Made by a program: the position numbers and the translations under genes. The notes under the pieces are model-generated. The model had not been told where the DNA came from and ran no database searches. It saw only the letters and a list, made by a program, of their open reading frames with translations. A stretch of DNA of 64,000 nt from Devosia sp. ZB163. GTDB lineage: Bacteria > Pseudomonadota > Alphaproteobacteria > Rhizobiales > Devosiaceae. The stretch lies in the NCBI RefSeq assembly GCF_028613635.1, contig NZ_JAQRMY010000003.1, forward strand, positions 384,787 to 448,786, written 5' to 3'. Positions 53,510 through 62,800 of the stretch are shown here, in pieces (within the stretch, counting starts at the first letter, position 1; each line of letters begins with the position of its first letter).

Positions 53510-54501
53510 GCGAGTTTCTGCCTCAGTCTGAGTTTCAGGGCATCGAGCAGCACCGCGGCGAGGACGAGCAGGCCATGGATCACCTGGGTGAAATTGGCCT
53601 GGACCCCCATCAGGTTGATGGCGGTGTTGATCGAGGAAAGAAGGAGCACGCCGGCATAGACGCCGGGCAGGGCGCCGACGCCGCCCTTGAGGCTCACGCC
53701 GCCGATGACGACGGCGGCGAAGGCGTTGAACAGCATGCCGGTGCCGAGGTTGGCGGTGGCGCCGGAGGTGCGGATGGCGAGCAGCCAGCCCGAGAGGCCG
53801 GCGATGGCGCCGGCGAGGATGAAGGTGATGACGAGGATGCGGTTCACCTTGATGCCGGCGCGATAGGTGGCGTTCTCGTTGCCACCGATCATGATGAGAT
53901 GGCGGCCGAACGGGGTCTTGGCCATCACGAACGAGAAAGCCACGAAGCAGAAGATGGCGATCCACGCGGTCAGCGGCAGGCCGAGCAGGCGCTGGATGCC
54001 GAACCAGCGGATGGCGGGGGCGAGGTCCTGGGCCGAGCGCCCGCCCGACACGGCGAGCACGATGCCGCGCACCCAGATGTAGCTCGCCAGCGTGACGATG
54101 AAGGCGTTCATCCGCAGCTTGACGATGAGGAAGCCGTTGATGGCGCCGACGATGCCGCCGGCCAGCATGCCGAGGAACAGCGAGACCGGGACCATGATCC
54201 AGGCGGGCTCGAGCGTGATGCCCATGCCGATGCCGGCCGAGCAGAAGAGAATGCCCACAGTCATGGCGCTGAGCGCGGCGACGGACTCGACCGAGAGGTC
54301 CATGTGTCCGGCGATGATGACGAGCGCGAGCCCGATCGACATGACGCCGAGGACGCTCGAGGCCTCGATGATGTTGGCGAATATGCCGAGCTGGAAGTAG
54401 TTCGGGATGAACAGCGAGAATGCCGCAAGGATGGCGAGCAGCATGAACCAGACGAGGTTATCGAGGATGAACTCGAGAGTGCGGCGGGTGCGTGGGGTCA
54501 T
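53506..54501 (-). CDS. Sugar ABC transporter permease (RbsC/FrcC type, CUT2)
   Basis: This 331-residue inner-membrane protein has about nine to ten hydrophobic helices and the CUT2 permease marks GHMDLSVESVAALSAM and GGNENATYRAGIKVNR. It lies between the binding-protein gene and the SDR gene. A 280-bp repeat-filled gap separates it from the binding-protein gene, so its expression may be lower. It should work with the ATPase and binding protein upstream. Confidence 0.94.
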   Translation of the reverse strand: MTPRTRRTLEFILDNLVWFMLLAILAAFSLFIPNYFQLGIFANIIEASSVLGVMSIGLALVIIAGHMDLSVESVAALSAMTVGILFCSAGIGMGITLEPAWIMVPVSLFLGMLAGGIVGAINGFLIVKLRMNAFIVTLASYIWVRGIVLAVSGGRSAQDLAPAIRWFGIQRLLGLPLTAWIAIFCFVAFSFVMAKTPFGRHLIMIGGNENATYRAGIKVNRILVITFILAGAIAGLSGWLLAIRTSGATANLGTGMLFNAFAAVVIGGVSLKGGVGALPGVYAGVLLLSSINTAINLMGVQANFTQVIHGLLVLAAVLLDALKLRLRQKLA

Positions 54502-54537
54502 GCTCGTGGATGGCTCGGTTGCGATGTCTCAGTCGGT

Positions 54538-54706
54538 CTCCCTCCCCTTGATGGGGAGGGGTAGCGTAGCTTGGTCGCATCGCGACCTAGCGAAGCTGGG
54601 TGGGGTGGGCGGCAGGTCGGATCGAGTGTGAGTCTACCCCCACCCTAGTTCCGCTACGTCGCTACCGCTCCCAGCTCCACTACCCTCCCCACAAGGGGGA
54701 GGGAGG
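54538..54706. repeat. Long inverted-repeat element inside the sugar transport operon
   Basis: The left arm, CTCCCTCCCCTTGATGGGGA followed by GGGGTAGCG, is repeated in inverted form near 54670-54706 (ACTACCCTCCCCACAAGGGG then GAGGGAG). It is a large version of the CTCCCTCCCC element at 25341-25467. It lies between the permease and the binding-protein gene. Confidence 0.8.
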
Positions 54707-54719
54707 GGCGGTGTGCTTG

Positions 54720-54765
54720 GCGCCCCCTCACCCTGACCCTCTCCCCCAAGGGGAGAGGGGACGAT
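54720..54765. repeat. CCCTCACCC...GGGGAGAGGG palindrome
   Basis: GCGCCCCCTCACCCTGACCC then TCTCCCCCAAGGGGAGAGGG forms a short palindrome of the same family as 2885-2990. With the element to its left it fills the 280-bp gap; I see no gene there. Confidence 0.75.
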
Positions 54766-54781
54766 GTGGCACCAGCAGTGG

Positions 54782-55822
54782 CTACTCGATCGACTTCACC
54801 GTGTCGGTCGGCGGCTTGAGGTTGCCCCAGAACTTGGGGTCATCGACGTTGGATTTGTCGATGGCGGCGCCCGGGAGCTTGATGTTGGGGCCCCAGGCTT
54901 CGGTGGTGACGGTGCCGTCGAGGCCGATGATGTCGTACTGGCCGGGTGCGATCTCGGCCTTGTTGACGATCTTGTCCATGAAGGCGGCGACGGCGGCGGC
55001 CTGGGCGTAGAGCGGCTGCTCGACTTCGACGTTGAGCCAGCCCTTGCGGATCAGGTCGAGGCCGACCGGGGCGCCGTTCGAGCTCATCAGCATGATGTCG
55101 CCAGGCTGCTTGCCGGCCGCTTCGAGCGCGGCGACGACCGCGACCGAGAGGTGGGCGGCGTGGCTGAAGATGAGGTCGATGTCGGGATTGGCGACGAGCT
55201 GGTCAGCGGCGATGGTGCCGGCGTTGCTGGCTTCCCACTGCATGGCCGGCACGGAGATGATCTTCACGTCCGGGAACGCGGCCATCTTCTCCTCGAAGCC
55301 CTTCTGGATGTCGAGCGTGTACGGGTCGCCCGGATCGCCGAGGATCTGCAGGATCTTGCCCTTGGGCGAGCCGTGCTTCGCAGTCAGCAGCTTTTCGGCC
55401 TGCTCGGCGGCGATGTAGCCAATCTCGACGGTGCCGGCGACCGAAGTGAAGGCCGAGGGGGTCGAGGTGATCTGGCGGTCAAACTCGACCACCGGGATGC
55501 CGGCGGCCATTGCCGCCTCGATCGAGGGCTTGAGGGCGTTGAAGTCGACGGCGGCGAGGACGATCGCAGCGGGCTTGAGCGCGATGACGTCGTTCATCTG
55601 GCTCTGCTGCATGTCGGTCTTGTTGTCGGCGTTGAGCGTCTTCACCTCGTAGCCGACCTGCTTGAGGAAGGTCTCGAGGGCCGAGACCGAGCCGGTCTGG
55701 AATTCGTCGAGCAGCGTCGGCACGAGGTAGTAGACCGTGCCCTTGGTCTGGGCGAAGGCCGGCGTCAGCATGGCAAAGGCCACCGCCAGAACGCCGAAGA
55801 CGGATAGGAGTATTCGCTTCAT
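54782..55822 (-). CDS. Sugar ABC transporter substrate-binding protein (RbsB/FrcB type)
   Basis: This 346-residue periplasmic protein has a signal peptide (about 1-24, ending TPAFAQ) and the type-I periplasmic binding fold of ribose- or fructose-like importers: [49 protein letters not shown]. It lies after the ATPase gene, with a 40-bp gap and a good ribosome site. The ligand cannot be told from sequence; the ROK regulator and SDR suggest a monosaccharide or polyol. Confidence 0.93.
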   Translation of the reverse strand: MKRILLSVFGVLAVAFAMLTPAFAQTKGTVYYLVPTLLDEFQTGSVSALETFLKQVGYEVKTLNADNKTDMQQSQMNDVIALKPAAIVLAAVDFNALKPSIEAAMAAGIPVVEFDRQITSTPSAFTSVAGTVEIGYIAAEQAEKLLTAKHGSPKGKILQILGDPGDPYTLDIQKGFEEKMAAFPDVKIISVPAMQWEASNAGTIAADQLVANPDIDLIFSHAAHLSVAVVAALEAAGKQPGDIMLMSSNGAPVGLDLIRKGWLNVEVEQPLYAQAAAVAAFMDKIVNKAEIAPGQYDIIGLDGTVTTEAWGPNIKLPGAAIDKSNVDDPKFWGNLKPPTDTVKSIE

Positions 55823-55862
55823 TTCGTTCGCTCCTGTTTGCCGGATTCCCTGTTACTGCCCC

Positions 55863-56633
55863 TCAGCCTGCCGCTCCGGCAGCGGCGAGGGTTTCCCCGG
55901 TGATCATCCTGACCACCGCATCGGGGCTCGTATCCTTTCGGGCAACGTCGCCGGCCACGACGCCCTGGCGGATCACCACGATCCGGTCGGCGACCTGGAA
56001 GGCCTGCTGCATGATGTGGGTGATGATGACGACGCCGATGCCCTGGTTGGCGACGGCGCGGATCATGTCGAGGCCGCGGCGCGTCTGTTCGACGCCGAGG
56101 GCGGCGAAGGGCTCGTCGAGCAGGACGAGCTTGCCGCCCCAGTGGACGAACCGGTTGAGCTCGATGGCCTGGCGCTGGCCGCCCGAGAGATGCTCGACCT
56201 TGGTGCGCAGCGAGGGGATCCTCGTTCCGGCATTGGCGAGCGCCTTGGCCACCACGGCCTCCATGGCCTTCTCGTCGAGGACGGGGATGCCGAGCACCCG
56301 GCGCGTCAGTTCGCGGCCCATGAAGAAGTTGGCGACGACGTCGACATTGGTGGCGAGCGAGAGGTCCTGGTAGACGGTCTCGATACCCGCCGCCTTGGCC
56401 TCGGCCGGCGATTTGGCGAGGAACTCGCGGCCCTCGAAGAGCATGCGGCCGGAGGTGGGTTCGAGGCCGCCCGAAATGATCTTCACCAGCGTCGACTTGC
56501 CGGCGCCGTTGTCGCCGAGGAGCGCCACTACCTCGCCCTTGCCGATGGTAAAGCTGATGCCTTTCAGCGCTTCGATGGCGCCGAAGTTCTTCCGGATATC
56601 CTCGAGGACGAGCAGGGGCGCGAAGCTGGTCAT
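55863..56633 (-). CDS. Sugar ABC transporter ATP-binding protein, single-domain (FrcA type)
   Basis: This 256-residue ATPase has one nucleotide-binding domain: Walker A GDNGAGKST, signature HLSGGQRQA and Walker B KLVLLDEPFAALG. Most CUT2 importers have a double-length ATPase; the single domain is like FrcA of rhizobia. The start overlaps the ROK regulator stop by ATGA. It probably energises the RbsC-type permease downstream. Confidence 0.94.
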   Translation of the reverse strand: MTSFAPLLVLEDIRKNFGAIEALKGISFTIGKGEVVALLGDNGAGKSTLVKIISGGLEPTSGRMLFEGREFLAKSPAEAKAAGIETVYQDLSLATNVDVVANFFMGRELTRRVLGIPVLDEKAMEAVVAKALANAGTRIPSLRTKVEHLSGGQRQAIELNRFVHWGGKLVLLDEPFAALGVEQTRRGLDMIRAVANQGIGVVIITHIMQQAFQVADRIVVIRQGVVAGDVARKDTSPDAVVRMITGETLAAAGAAG

Positions 56634-57778
56634 GCGGCGATGCCCTTTGTCTGGTCGCGGCCTGGTGCGAAGAGTTGGCCGAAGCGGGGGGAGAGGACGC
56701 CGGTGACGGCGAGCGCAGCGGCGCCGCGCAGCACGGTGTGCGGGCCGCCCTTCGAAACGATGAGCCGCGGCACCTTGCGGTCGCTGCGGGCGGAGACGGA
56801 GTTGGGCAGATCGGTTGCGGCGCGCACCAGTTCGTCGACGAGGCCGGCATGGGCGAGGCCGCCCAGGATCACCGTTTCCGGATCGAACAGGTTCTCGATG
56901 GTGATGAGCGCGGCGTGCAGCAGCGGGCGGATCTCGTTGACCCAGTCGGCCTCGCCGAGCCCGCGGCGGGCGAAGGCATCGAGCGAGATGTAGCGCTCGA
57001 GGCAGCCGCGATTACCGCAGGGGCAGAGTTCGCCGCCTGGGACCAAGGGGATATGGCTGATCTCGCTGGCATTGCCCCAGGCGCCGCGCAGCGCCACGCC
57101 ATCATGCACCATGATGCCGCCGAGCCCGACGCCGATGAACAGGTAGTAGAAATCGGCGAACTCGGCGCCCCGGCCGTAGAGCCGCTCGCCGAGCGCGGCG
57201 GCAGCCATGTCGGACTCGATGAAGGCGGGCAGCCCGGTGACTTCGGCAAGCCGCTCACGCAGCTGCACGTTGCCCCAGCCGACCATGGTGGTGGGGCCGA
57301 CGAAGCTCATCGACGCGACACCGAACGGGCCGGGCAGCGACAGGCCGACGCCGAGCATGCGGGCGCCGTGCCGCATTGCGCGCAGCTCGTCGACCATGGC
57401 GCGGATCAGGGTGAAGGCCTCGTCCGGCGTGGCGCGGGTGGCGCTGCGATGCGTGCTGCCGATGACGTCGCCGGCGAGGTTGATCAGTGCCGCATCGATG
57501 CCCAGCGGGGTGATGTAGACGCCGATGGCGTAGCCACCCTCGGGATTGATGCGCAGCGTCGTGGGTGGCAGGCCGCGGCCGCGCGGTTCCTCGCGATTGG
57601 CGAGGATATAGCCCTGTTCCTCGAGCTCGCGGATGATGGTGGAGACGGTCTGGACAGTGAGCCCGACCTCGGCTGCGATGCGGCCGCGCGTGGTGGGGCC
57701 ACCCGAGCGGATCGCTTCGAGCACGATGCGCCGGTTGTATGGCCGGCCGAATTCCTGGTTCGTCCCTCTCAGGCCCAA
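56630..57778 (-). CDS. ROK-family transcriptional regulator
   Basis: ROK repressors join a winged helix to a sugar-kinase-like domain. The 382-residue protein has the helix-turn-helix at about 25-60 (TTRGRIAAEVGLTVQTVSTI) and the ROK domain with the zinc motif CPCGNRGCLE (near 240). TTG 57778 is used because GGGAGG lies 6 bases upstream. It leads the ATPase-binding protein-permease-SDR row and probably represses it until the sugar binds. The 140-bp gap upstream should hold the operon promoter. Confidence 0.93.
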   Translation of the reverse strand: MGLRGTNQEFGRPYNRRIVLEAIRSGGPTTRGRIAAEVGLTVQTVSTIIRELEEQGYILANREEPRGRGLPPTTLRINPEGGYAIGVYITPLGIDAALINLAGDVIGSTHRSATRATPDEAFTLIRAMVDELRAMRHGARMLGVGLSLPGPFGVASMSFVGPTTMVGWGNVQLRERLAEVTGLPAFIESDMAAAALGERLYGRGAEFADFYYLFIGVGLGGIMVHDGVALRGAWGNASEISHIPLVPGGELCPCGNRGCLERYISLDAFARRGLGEADWVNEIRPLLHAALITIENLFDPETVILGGLAHAGLVDELVRAATDLPNSVSARSDRKVPRLIVSKGGPHTVLRGAAALAVTGVLSPRFGQLFAPGRDQTKGIAA

Positions 57779-57918
57779 GGCGTCCCTCCCGAGCGGGGGC
57801 AGACTGAACCCGCGGATTTATTAAGTCAAATGGAATTCAAAAATGGCCCGCGACTGCGATGCTGGGTTGCAGGCGACAGTGCTTGCGTACGCCTTCGGAA
57901 CGTGGCGATTAGTCGGTC

Positions 57919-58515
57919 ATGCCGGCAGCAGACCTCTCGATCCTCGTCATCGACGAAAACCGCATCCGCGCCACGATCATCGAGGAGGGGCTGCGCGAGG
58001 CGGGGCATACGCGCGTCACCGTGGTGCACGAGATCAACGAGGTGGCGCGCGTGATCGAGCGCGAGGCGCCCGACGTGGTGGTGATCGACCTCGAGAACCC
58101 CAATCGCGACCGGCTCGAACATTTCTTCACGCTGAGCCGCGCGCTCAAGAAGCCGATCGCCATGTTCGTCGACCGGTCCGACTCCGCCCAGATCGAGGCG
58201 GCAGTCGAGGCGGGGGTTTCCGCCTATGTCGTCGACGGCCTGAAGAAGGAGCGGGTGAAGCCCATCCTCGACATGGCCGTCAGCCGCTTCAATGCCTTCG
58301 CCCGGCTCACGCGCGAGCTGGAGCAGGCGCGCAGCGAGCTCGAGGATCGCAAGGTCATCGAGCAGGCCAAGGCGATCCTGATCAGGACGCGCGGGCTGCA
58401 GGAGGCCGAGGCCTATGCGCTGCTGCGCAAGACGGCCATGAACCAGGGCCGCCGCATCATCGAAATTGCCCAGAACCTCGTTACGGCCGACAGCCTGCTC
58501 GGCCCGAAGGAATAA
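57919..58515 (+). CDS. nasT: ANTAR-domain nitrate response antiterminator NasT
   Basis: NasT is an RNA-binding antiterminator that allows transcription of nitrate assimilation genes. The 198-residue protein has a receiver-like N-terminal domain (D12, Asp in VVVIDLENP, Lys-poor C-side) and a C-terminal ANTAR domain (about 130-190) with the helix VIEQAKAILIRTRGLQEAEAY split at the usual Ala and Leu positions. The sensor nasS follows 3 bp downstream. Confidence 0.93.
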   Translation: MPAADLSILVIDENRIRATIIEEGLREAGHTRVTVVHEINEVARVIEREAPDVVVIDLENPNRDRLEHFFTLSRALKKPIAMFVDRSDSAQIEAAVEAGVSAYVVDGLKKERVKPILDMAVSRFNAFARLTRELEQARSELEDRKVIEQAKAILIRTRGLQEAEAYALLRKTAMNQGRRIIEIAQNLVTADSLLGPKE

Positions 58516-58518
58516 GCC

Positions 58519-59727
58519 ATGTCCCTTACGCCACTGACCGCCGGTTTCCTGCCCCTCTTCGACAGCGTGCTGCTGGTACTGGCGCGGGAGAAGGGGTTTG
58601 CGGCAAACGAGGGGATGGACCTGCTGCTGATGCGCGAGACCTCCTGGGCGAACATTCGTGACCGGGCGGCGCTGGGGCATTTCGATTTCGCCCAGATGCT
58701 GGCGCCCATGCCGATCGCGGCGACGCTGGGGCTCAACCCGCTGTCGGCGCCGATGATCGCGCCGATGACGCTGGGGCTGGGCGGCAACGGCGTGACGGTG
58801 AGCGCCGACCTCTGGGCGCGGATGGCCGAAGCGGGAGCGCCGGCGACGCTCGAGGCGGGGCCGGTGGGAGCCGCGCTGGCGAAAGTGGTGCGTTCGCATG
58901 AACGCAAGCTGCGCTTCGGCGTGGTGCACCAGACCTCGCCGCACAATTACGAGTTGCGCTACTGGCTGTCGGCGAGCGGCATCGTGCCAGACCGGGACGT
59001 CGAGATCGTGGTGCTGCCGCCGCCCTACCTGCCGGACGCGCTGGGGGCAGGCGGGATCGACGGCTATTGCGTGGGCGAGCCCTGGAACACGGTGGGGGTG
59101 AAGCGCGAAGGCGGACACATCGCGACGGTGAAGGCTGCCATCTGGCGCAACAGCCCGGACAAGGTGATCGGCATGCGGGCGGCCTGGGCGGAGGCCAACA
59201 GCGAACTCGTCGCCGGGTTGATCCGTGCTGTGCATCACGCGGCGCGCTGGTGCGGCGAGCCGGCCAACCATGCGGAGGCGGCCGCGATCCTGTCGGCGCC
59301 GCAGTACCTGGACCTGCCGGGGGAGGTGATCAGCCCCTCGCTTACCGGCCGGTTCGATGTCGGTGCCGGCGTGGCGGTGACCGTGCCGAACAGCTTCGTG
59401 CCCTATGCGGGGGCGGCCAACTTCCCGTGGACCAGCCAGGCGCTGTGGTTCTACAGCCAGATGGTGCGCTGGGGCGAGGTCGAGCACAGCGCCGATCGGG
59501 CGCGGGCGGCGGCGGCGACGTTCCGGCCGGATGTGTACCGCTCGGCGCTGGTCCCGCTTGGGGTGCCGACACCGGTGGCCGACAGCAAGATCGAGGGGCT
59601 GTTGGCGGAGCCGACCGAGGTGGCGGCGACGGGCGGGACGCTGGTCATCGGGCCGGATGGGTTCTTCGACGGGCAGGTGTTCGATCCGGCGGCGTTGGAT
59701 GCGTACATCGCGGCGCAGCGCCGGTAG
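58519..59727 (+). CDS. nasS: Nitrate/nitrite sensor NasS (NrtA/CmpA family)
   Basis: NasS binds NasT without nitrate and frees it when nitrate is present. The 402-residue protein belongs to the NrtA/CmpA substrate-binding fold (TAGFLPLFDSVLLVLAREKG, DFAQMLAPMPIAATLG, IDGYCVGEPWNTVGV) but has no signal peptide, which separates cytoplasmic NasS from the periplasmic transporter proteins. It starts 3 bp after nasT. No nitrate transporter or reductase gene follows in the window; the next gene is unrelated. Confidence 0.92.
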   Translation: MSLTPLTAGFLPLFDSVLLVLAREKGFAANEGMDLLLMRETSWANIRDRAALGHFDFAQMLAPMPIAATLGLNPLSAPMIAPMTLGLGGNGVTVSADLWARMAEAGAPATLEAGPVGAALAKVVRSHERKLRFGVVHQTSPHNYELRYWLSASGIVPDRDVEIVVLPPPYLPDALGAGGIDGYCVGEPWNTVGVKREGGHIATVKAAIWRNSPDKVIGMRAAWAEANSELVAGLIRAVHHAARWCGEPANHAEAAAILSAPQYLDLPGEVISPSLTGRFDVGAGVAVTVPNSFVPYAGAANFPWTSQALWFYSQMVRWGEVEHSADRARAAAATFRPDVYRSALVPLGVPTPVADSKIEGLLAEPTEVAATGGTLVIGPDGFFDGQVFDPAALDAYIAAQRR

Positions 59728-59855
59728 CGGCGTCCCGGCTCGGGGCGGCCGGGTGACGCTTCGTTAAGCTACTGACAGGCCTTCATTCATTTGTTGTTCA
59801 GGCCCGTTCATCTTAGGGTAGGACAGCGTCCAGGACAGATTCAGGGGTGAGGGTT

Positions 59856-62800
59856 ATGAAGCGGCTTGTTCGGTCCGCCTTTTGGCTTGTGGCGACCGCG
59901 TTTCTCTCCCTCAGTCCGGTAGCGGCCCAGGAGCGCAGCATCACGCTGCTGCCCGGGACGGACCTGCCCGGCTTCGACTATTCGGTGAAGAAGGACGTAT
60001 CGCTCGACGCCTGCGAGGCGGCGTGCACGGAGGACCGGCTGTGCCGGGCCTTCACCTTCAACGAGAGCGCCAAGTGGTGCTTCCTCAAGGGCGATGTCGG
60101 CACCGAGGCGGCCTTCGAGGGCGCGACCTCGGGTCGTGTCGAGTTCACGCCGACGCGTGACGAAATCAACCAGCAGCGGCTGGGGGAGCTGCCGTTCCCG
60201 GCGCAGGACCTGCTCGACTCGGCGCGCTACTACGCCAATGGCCTGCCGCAGACCGATGCGCCCCCGCCGGGCGTAACCTATGACGACCTGGTCGCTTCGG
60301 GCGACGAGGCATCGGCACAGTCGAATCCGTCCGCGGCGATGGTGTCGTACCGCCAGGCGCTGGCGATCAACCGCAACGATCCGGCGCTGTGGCTGAAGCT
60401 TGCGGCCGAGGGCGAAGCGCGGGCCGATATCGAGGCGGCGGCTGGCAACGGCACGTATGATCTGGCGGTGAACGGCTCGTACGCGGCGCTCAATGCCTTT
60501 ATGCTGTCCGAGACGCCGCAGGAGAAGGCGGCAGCGCTCGGGGTGCTGGGCAAGGCGCTCGAACGGCGCGAGATGTGGCGCGAGTCGATCGCTGCTTATC
60601 GCGCCAGCGTCGGGCTCATCGACGATACCGTGCTGCAGGCCCGTCTCGACAAGGTGGTGGCTGAGCACGGCTTCCGCGTGACCTCGAACCAGGTGGATGC
60701 CGAGGCGGCCGAGCCGCGGATCTGCGCGGTATTCTCCGATCCGCTGCCGGCCGGTGACACGGACCTGTCGAGCTATGTCGTGGTCGACAACGCGCCGACC
60801 GTCGCCATCGAGAGCGACCAGAGCCAGATCTGCGTGACCGGCGTCGAGCACGGCCGGCGCTACCATATCCGGCTGCGTGCCGGGCTGCCCTCGGCCAATG
60901 GCGAGCAGCTGCGTTCGGACGTGGAGCTCGATCTCTATGTGCCCGATCGCGCGCCTTTCGTCGGCTTTGCCAACAACGCATACGTCATGCCGGCCGGGCT
61001 CGGTGGCGGGCTGCCGATCACCTCGATCAATGCCAAGAGCGCCGACGTAGTGATCTACCGGATCGGCGATCGCAACATTGCGACGGCTGTGCGCAACGGC
61101 ATCTTCCAGCGCACGCTCGACGGCTATTCGGCCGAGGACGTGGCCAACAGCTATGGCGAGAAGACCTGGGAGGGGTCGGTCGACCTCGCGCAGGGCGCGC
61201 CCAATGCGATGACGGTGACGGCCATTCCGGTCAGCGAGGCGATCCAGCAGCTGCAGCCGGGTGCCTACGTGGTGACCGCCAAGGTGAGCAGCAGCCAGCA
61301 GGAATACTGGCGCGAGATGGCGACGCAGTGGTTCATCGTCACCGATCTCGGGCTGACGACGGTGTCGGGAGACGACGGCGTCCATGCCTTCGTGCGCTCG
61401 CTGACGAGCGCGCAGCCGGTGGCGAATGCCAAGGTCCGGCTCGTTGCGGTGAACAACGAGATCCTCGGCGAAGCGACGACCGACGCCGAAGGGCGGGCCG
61501 ACTTTGCGCCGGGCCTCGCCCGCGGCGAGGGCGGACGTGCGCCGCAGCTGGTCGTGGCCGAGACGGGTGGTGGCGACTACGCCTTCCTCGATGTGTCGAA
61601 GTCGGCGTTCGACCTCACCGATCGCGGCGTCGAAGGGCGTCCGTCACCCGGGCCGCTCGATGTCTTCGCGACCACCGAGCGCGGTGTATACCGGCCGGGC
61701 GAGACCGTGTTCCTGACGGCGATCCTGCGCGACATCAAGGCCAAGGCGGTCACGGACCTGCCGTTGACCATGCAGGTGCAGCGGCCGGACGCGGTGATCG
61801 ACGAGACGCAGGTGATCAATGACGGTGGCGCGGGCGGCTATTTCCAGGCCATCGACCTTGCGCCCGAGGCGATGCGCGGCTCGTGGTCGATCCGGCTCTA
61901 TGCCGATCCCAAGGCTTCGGCGCTGACCACGGTCGGCTTCCTCGTCGAGGACTTCGAGCCGGAGCGCCTGGCCTTCGAGATCAGTGCTGCGGACGAGCCG
62001 ATCGTCACCGGCGAGGTGACCCCGGTCACGGTTGCAGCCAAGTATCTCTATGGCGCGACGGCGCCGGATCTTGCGATCGAGGCCGACGCAGTGCTGCGTC
62101 CGGTGAGCTCGCTGCCGGGCTTTGCGGGCTATACGTTCGGCCGGCTCGATGATCCGTTCCAGACGTCGCGTGAGCCGCTGGGCGTGGTCGGTACGACCGA
62201 TGCGGACGGCAATGCCACTGCCGAAGTGGTGGTGAGCGAGCCGCAGGCGACGACCAAGCCGCTCGAGGCCCAGCTCATCATGCGGCTGGTCGACTCCAAT
62301 GGCCGCGCCGTCGAGCGCAGCCTCAGCCGACCGGTGCTGGCGACGACCGATCGTATCGGCGTCAAGCCGCGCTTCGAGTCGGCGGACGGGCTGACCGAGG
62401 GCAGCCAGGCGGTCTTTGACGTGATCGCGGTGGCGCCTGACGGCGCCCAGATCGACAAGGCCGGGCTCGAGTGGAGCCTGTCGCGCGTCGAGACCAACTA
62501 CCAGTGGTATCGCAACAGCGGCGTGTGGAAGTGGGAAGCCATCACCACGACGCGCGAGGTGGCGAACGGGACGGTGGACACGACCGCTTCCGGGCCCGCG
62601 GCCATCTCCGCGGCTGTCGACTGGGGTCTCTACCGGCTCGAAGTGTCGAGCACGGGCGAGGGCGCCACGTCGACGAGCTACGAGTTCTATGCGGGCTACT
62701 ACTACCCGCAGGTGGGTTCGGACACGCCGGATACGCTGTCGGTTGCGCTCGACAAGCCGGCCTATCGCTCGGGCGAGACGGCGGTGCTGAAACTCGATCC

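Noticed and set aside
55863-56633. Idea that this ATPase serves the GH84-linked transporter
   Set aside because: It is translationally coupled to the ROK regulator and belongs with the CUT2 binding protein and permease downstream; CUT1 permeases need another ATPase type.
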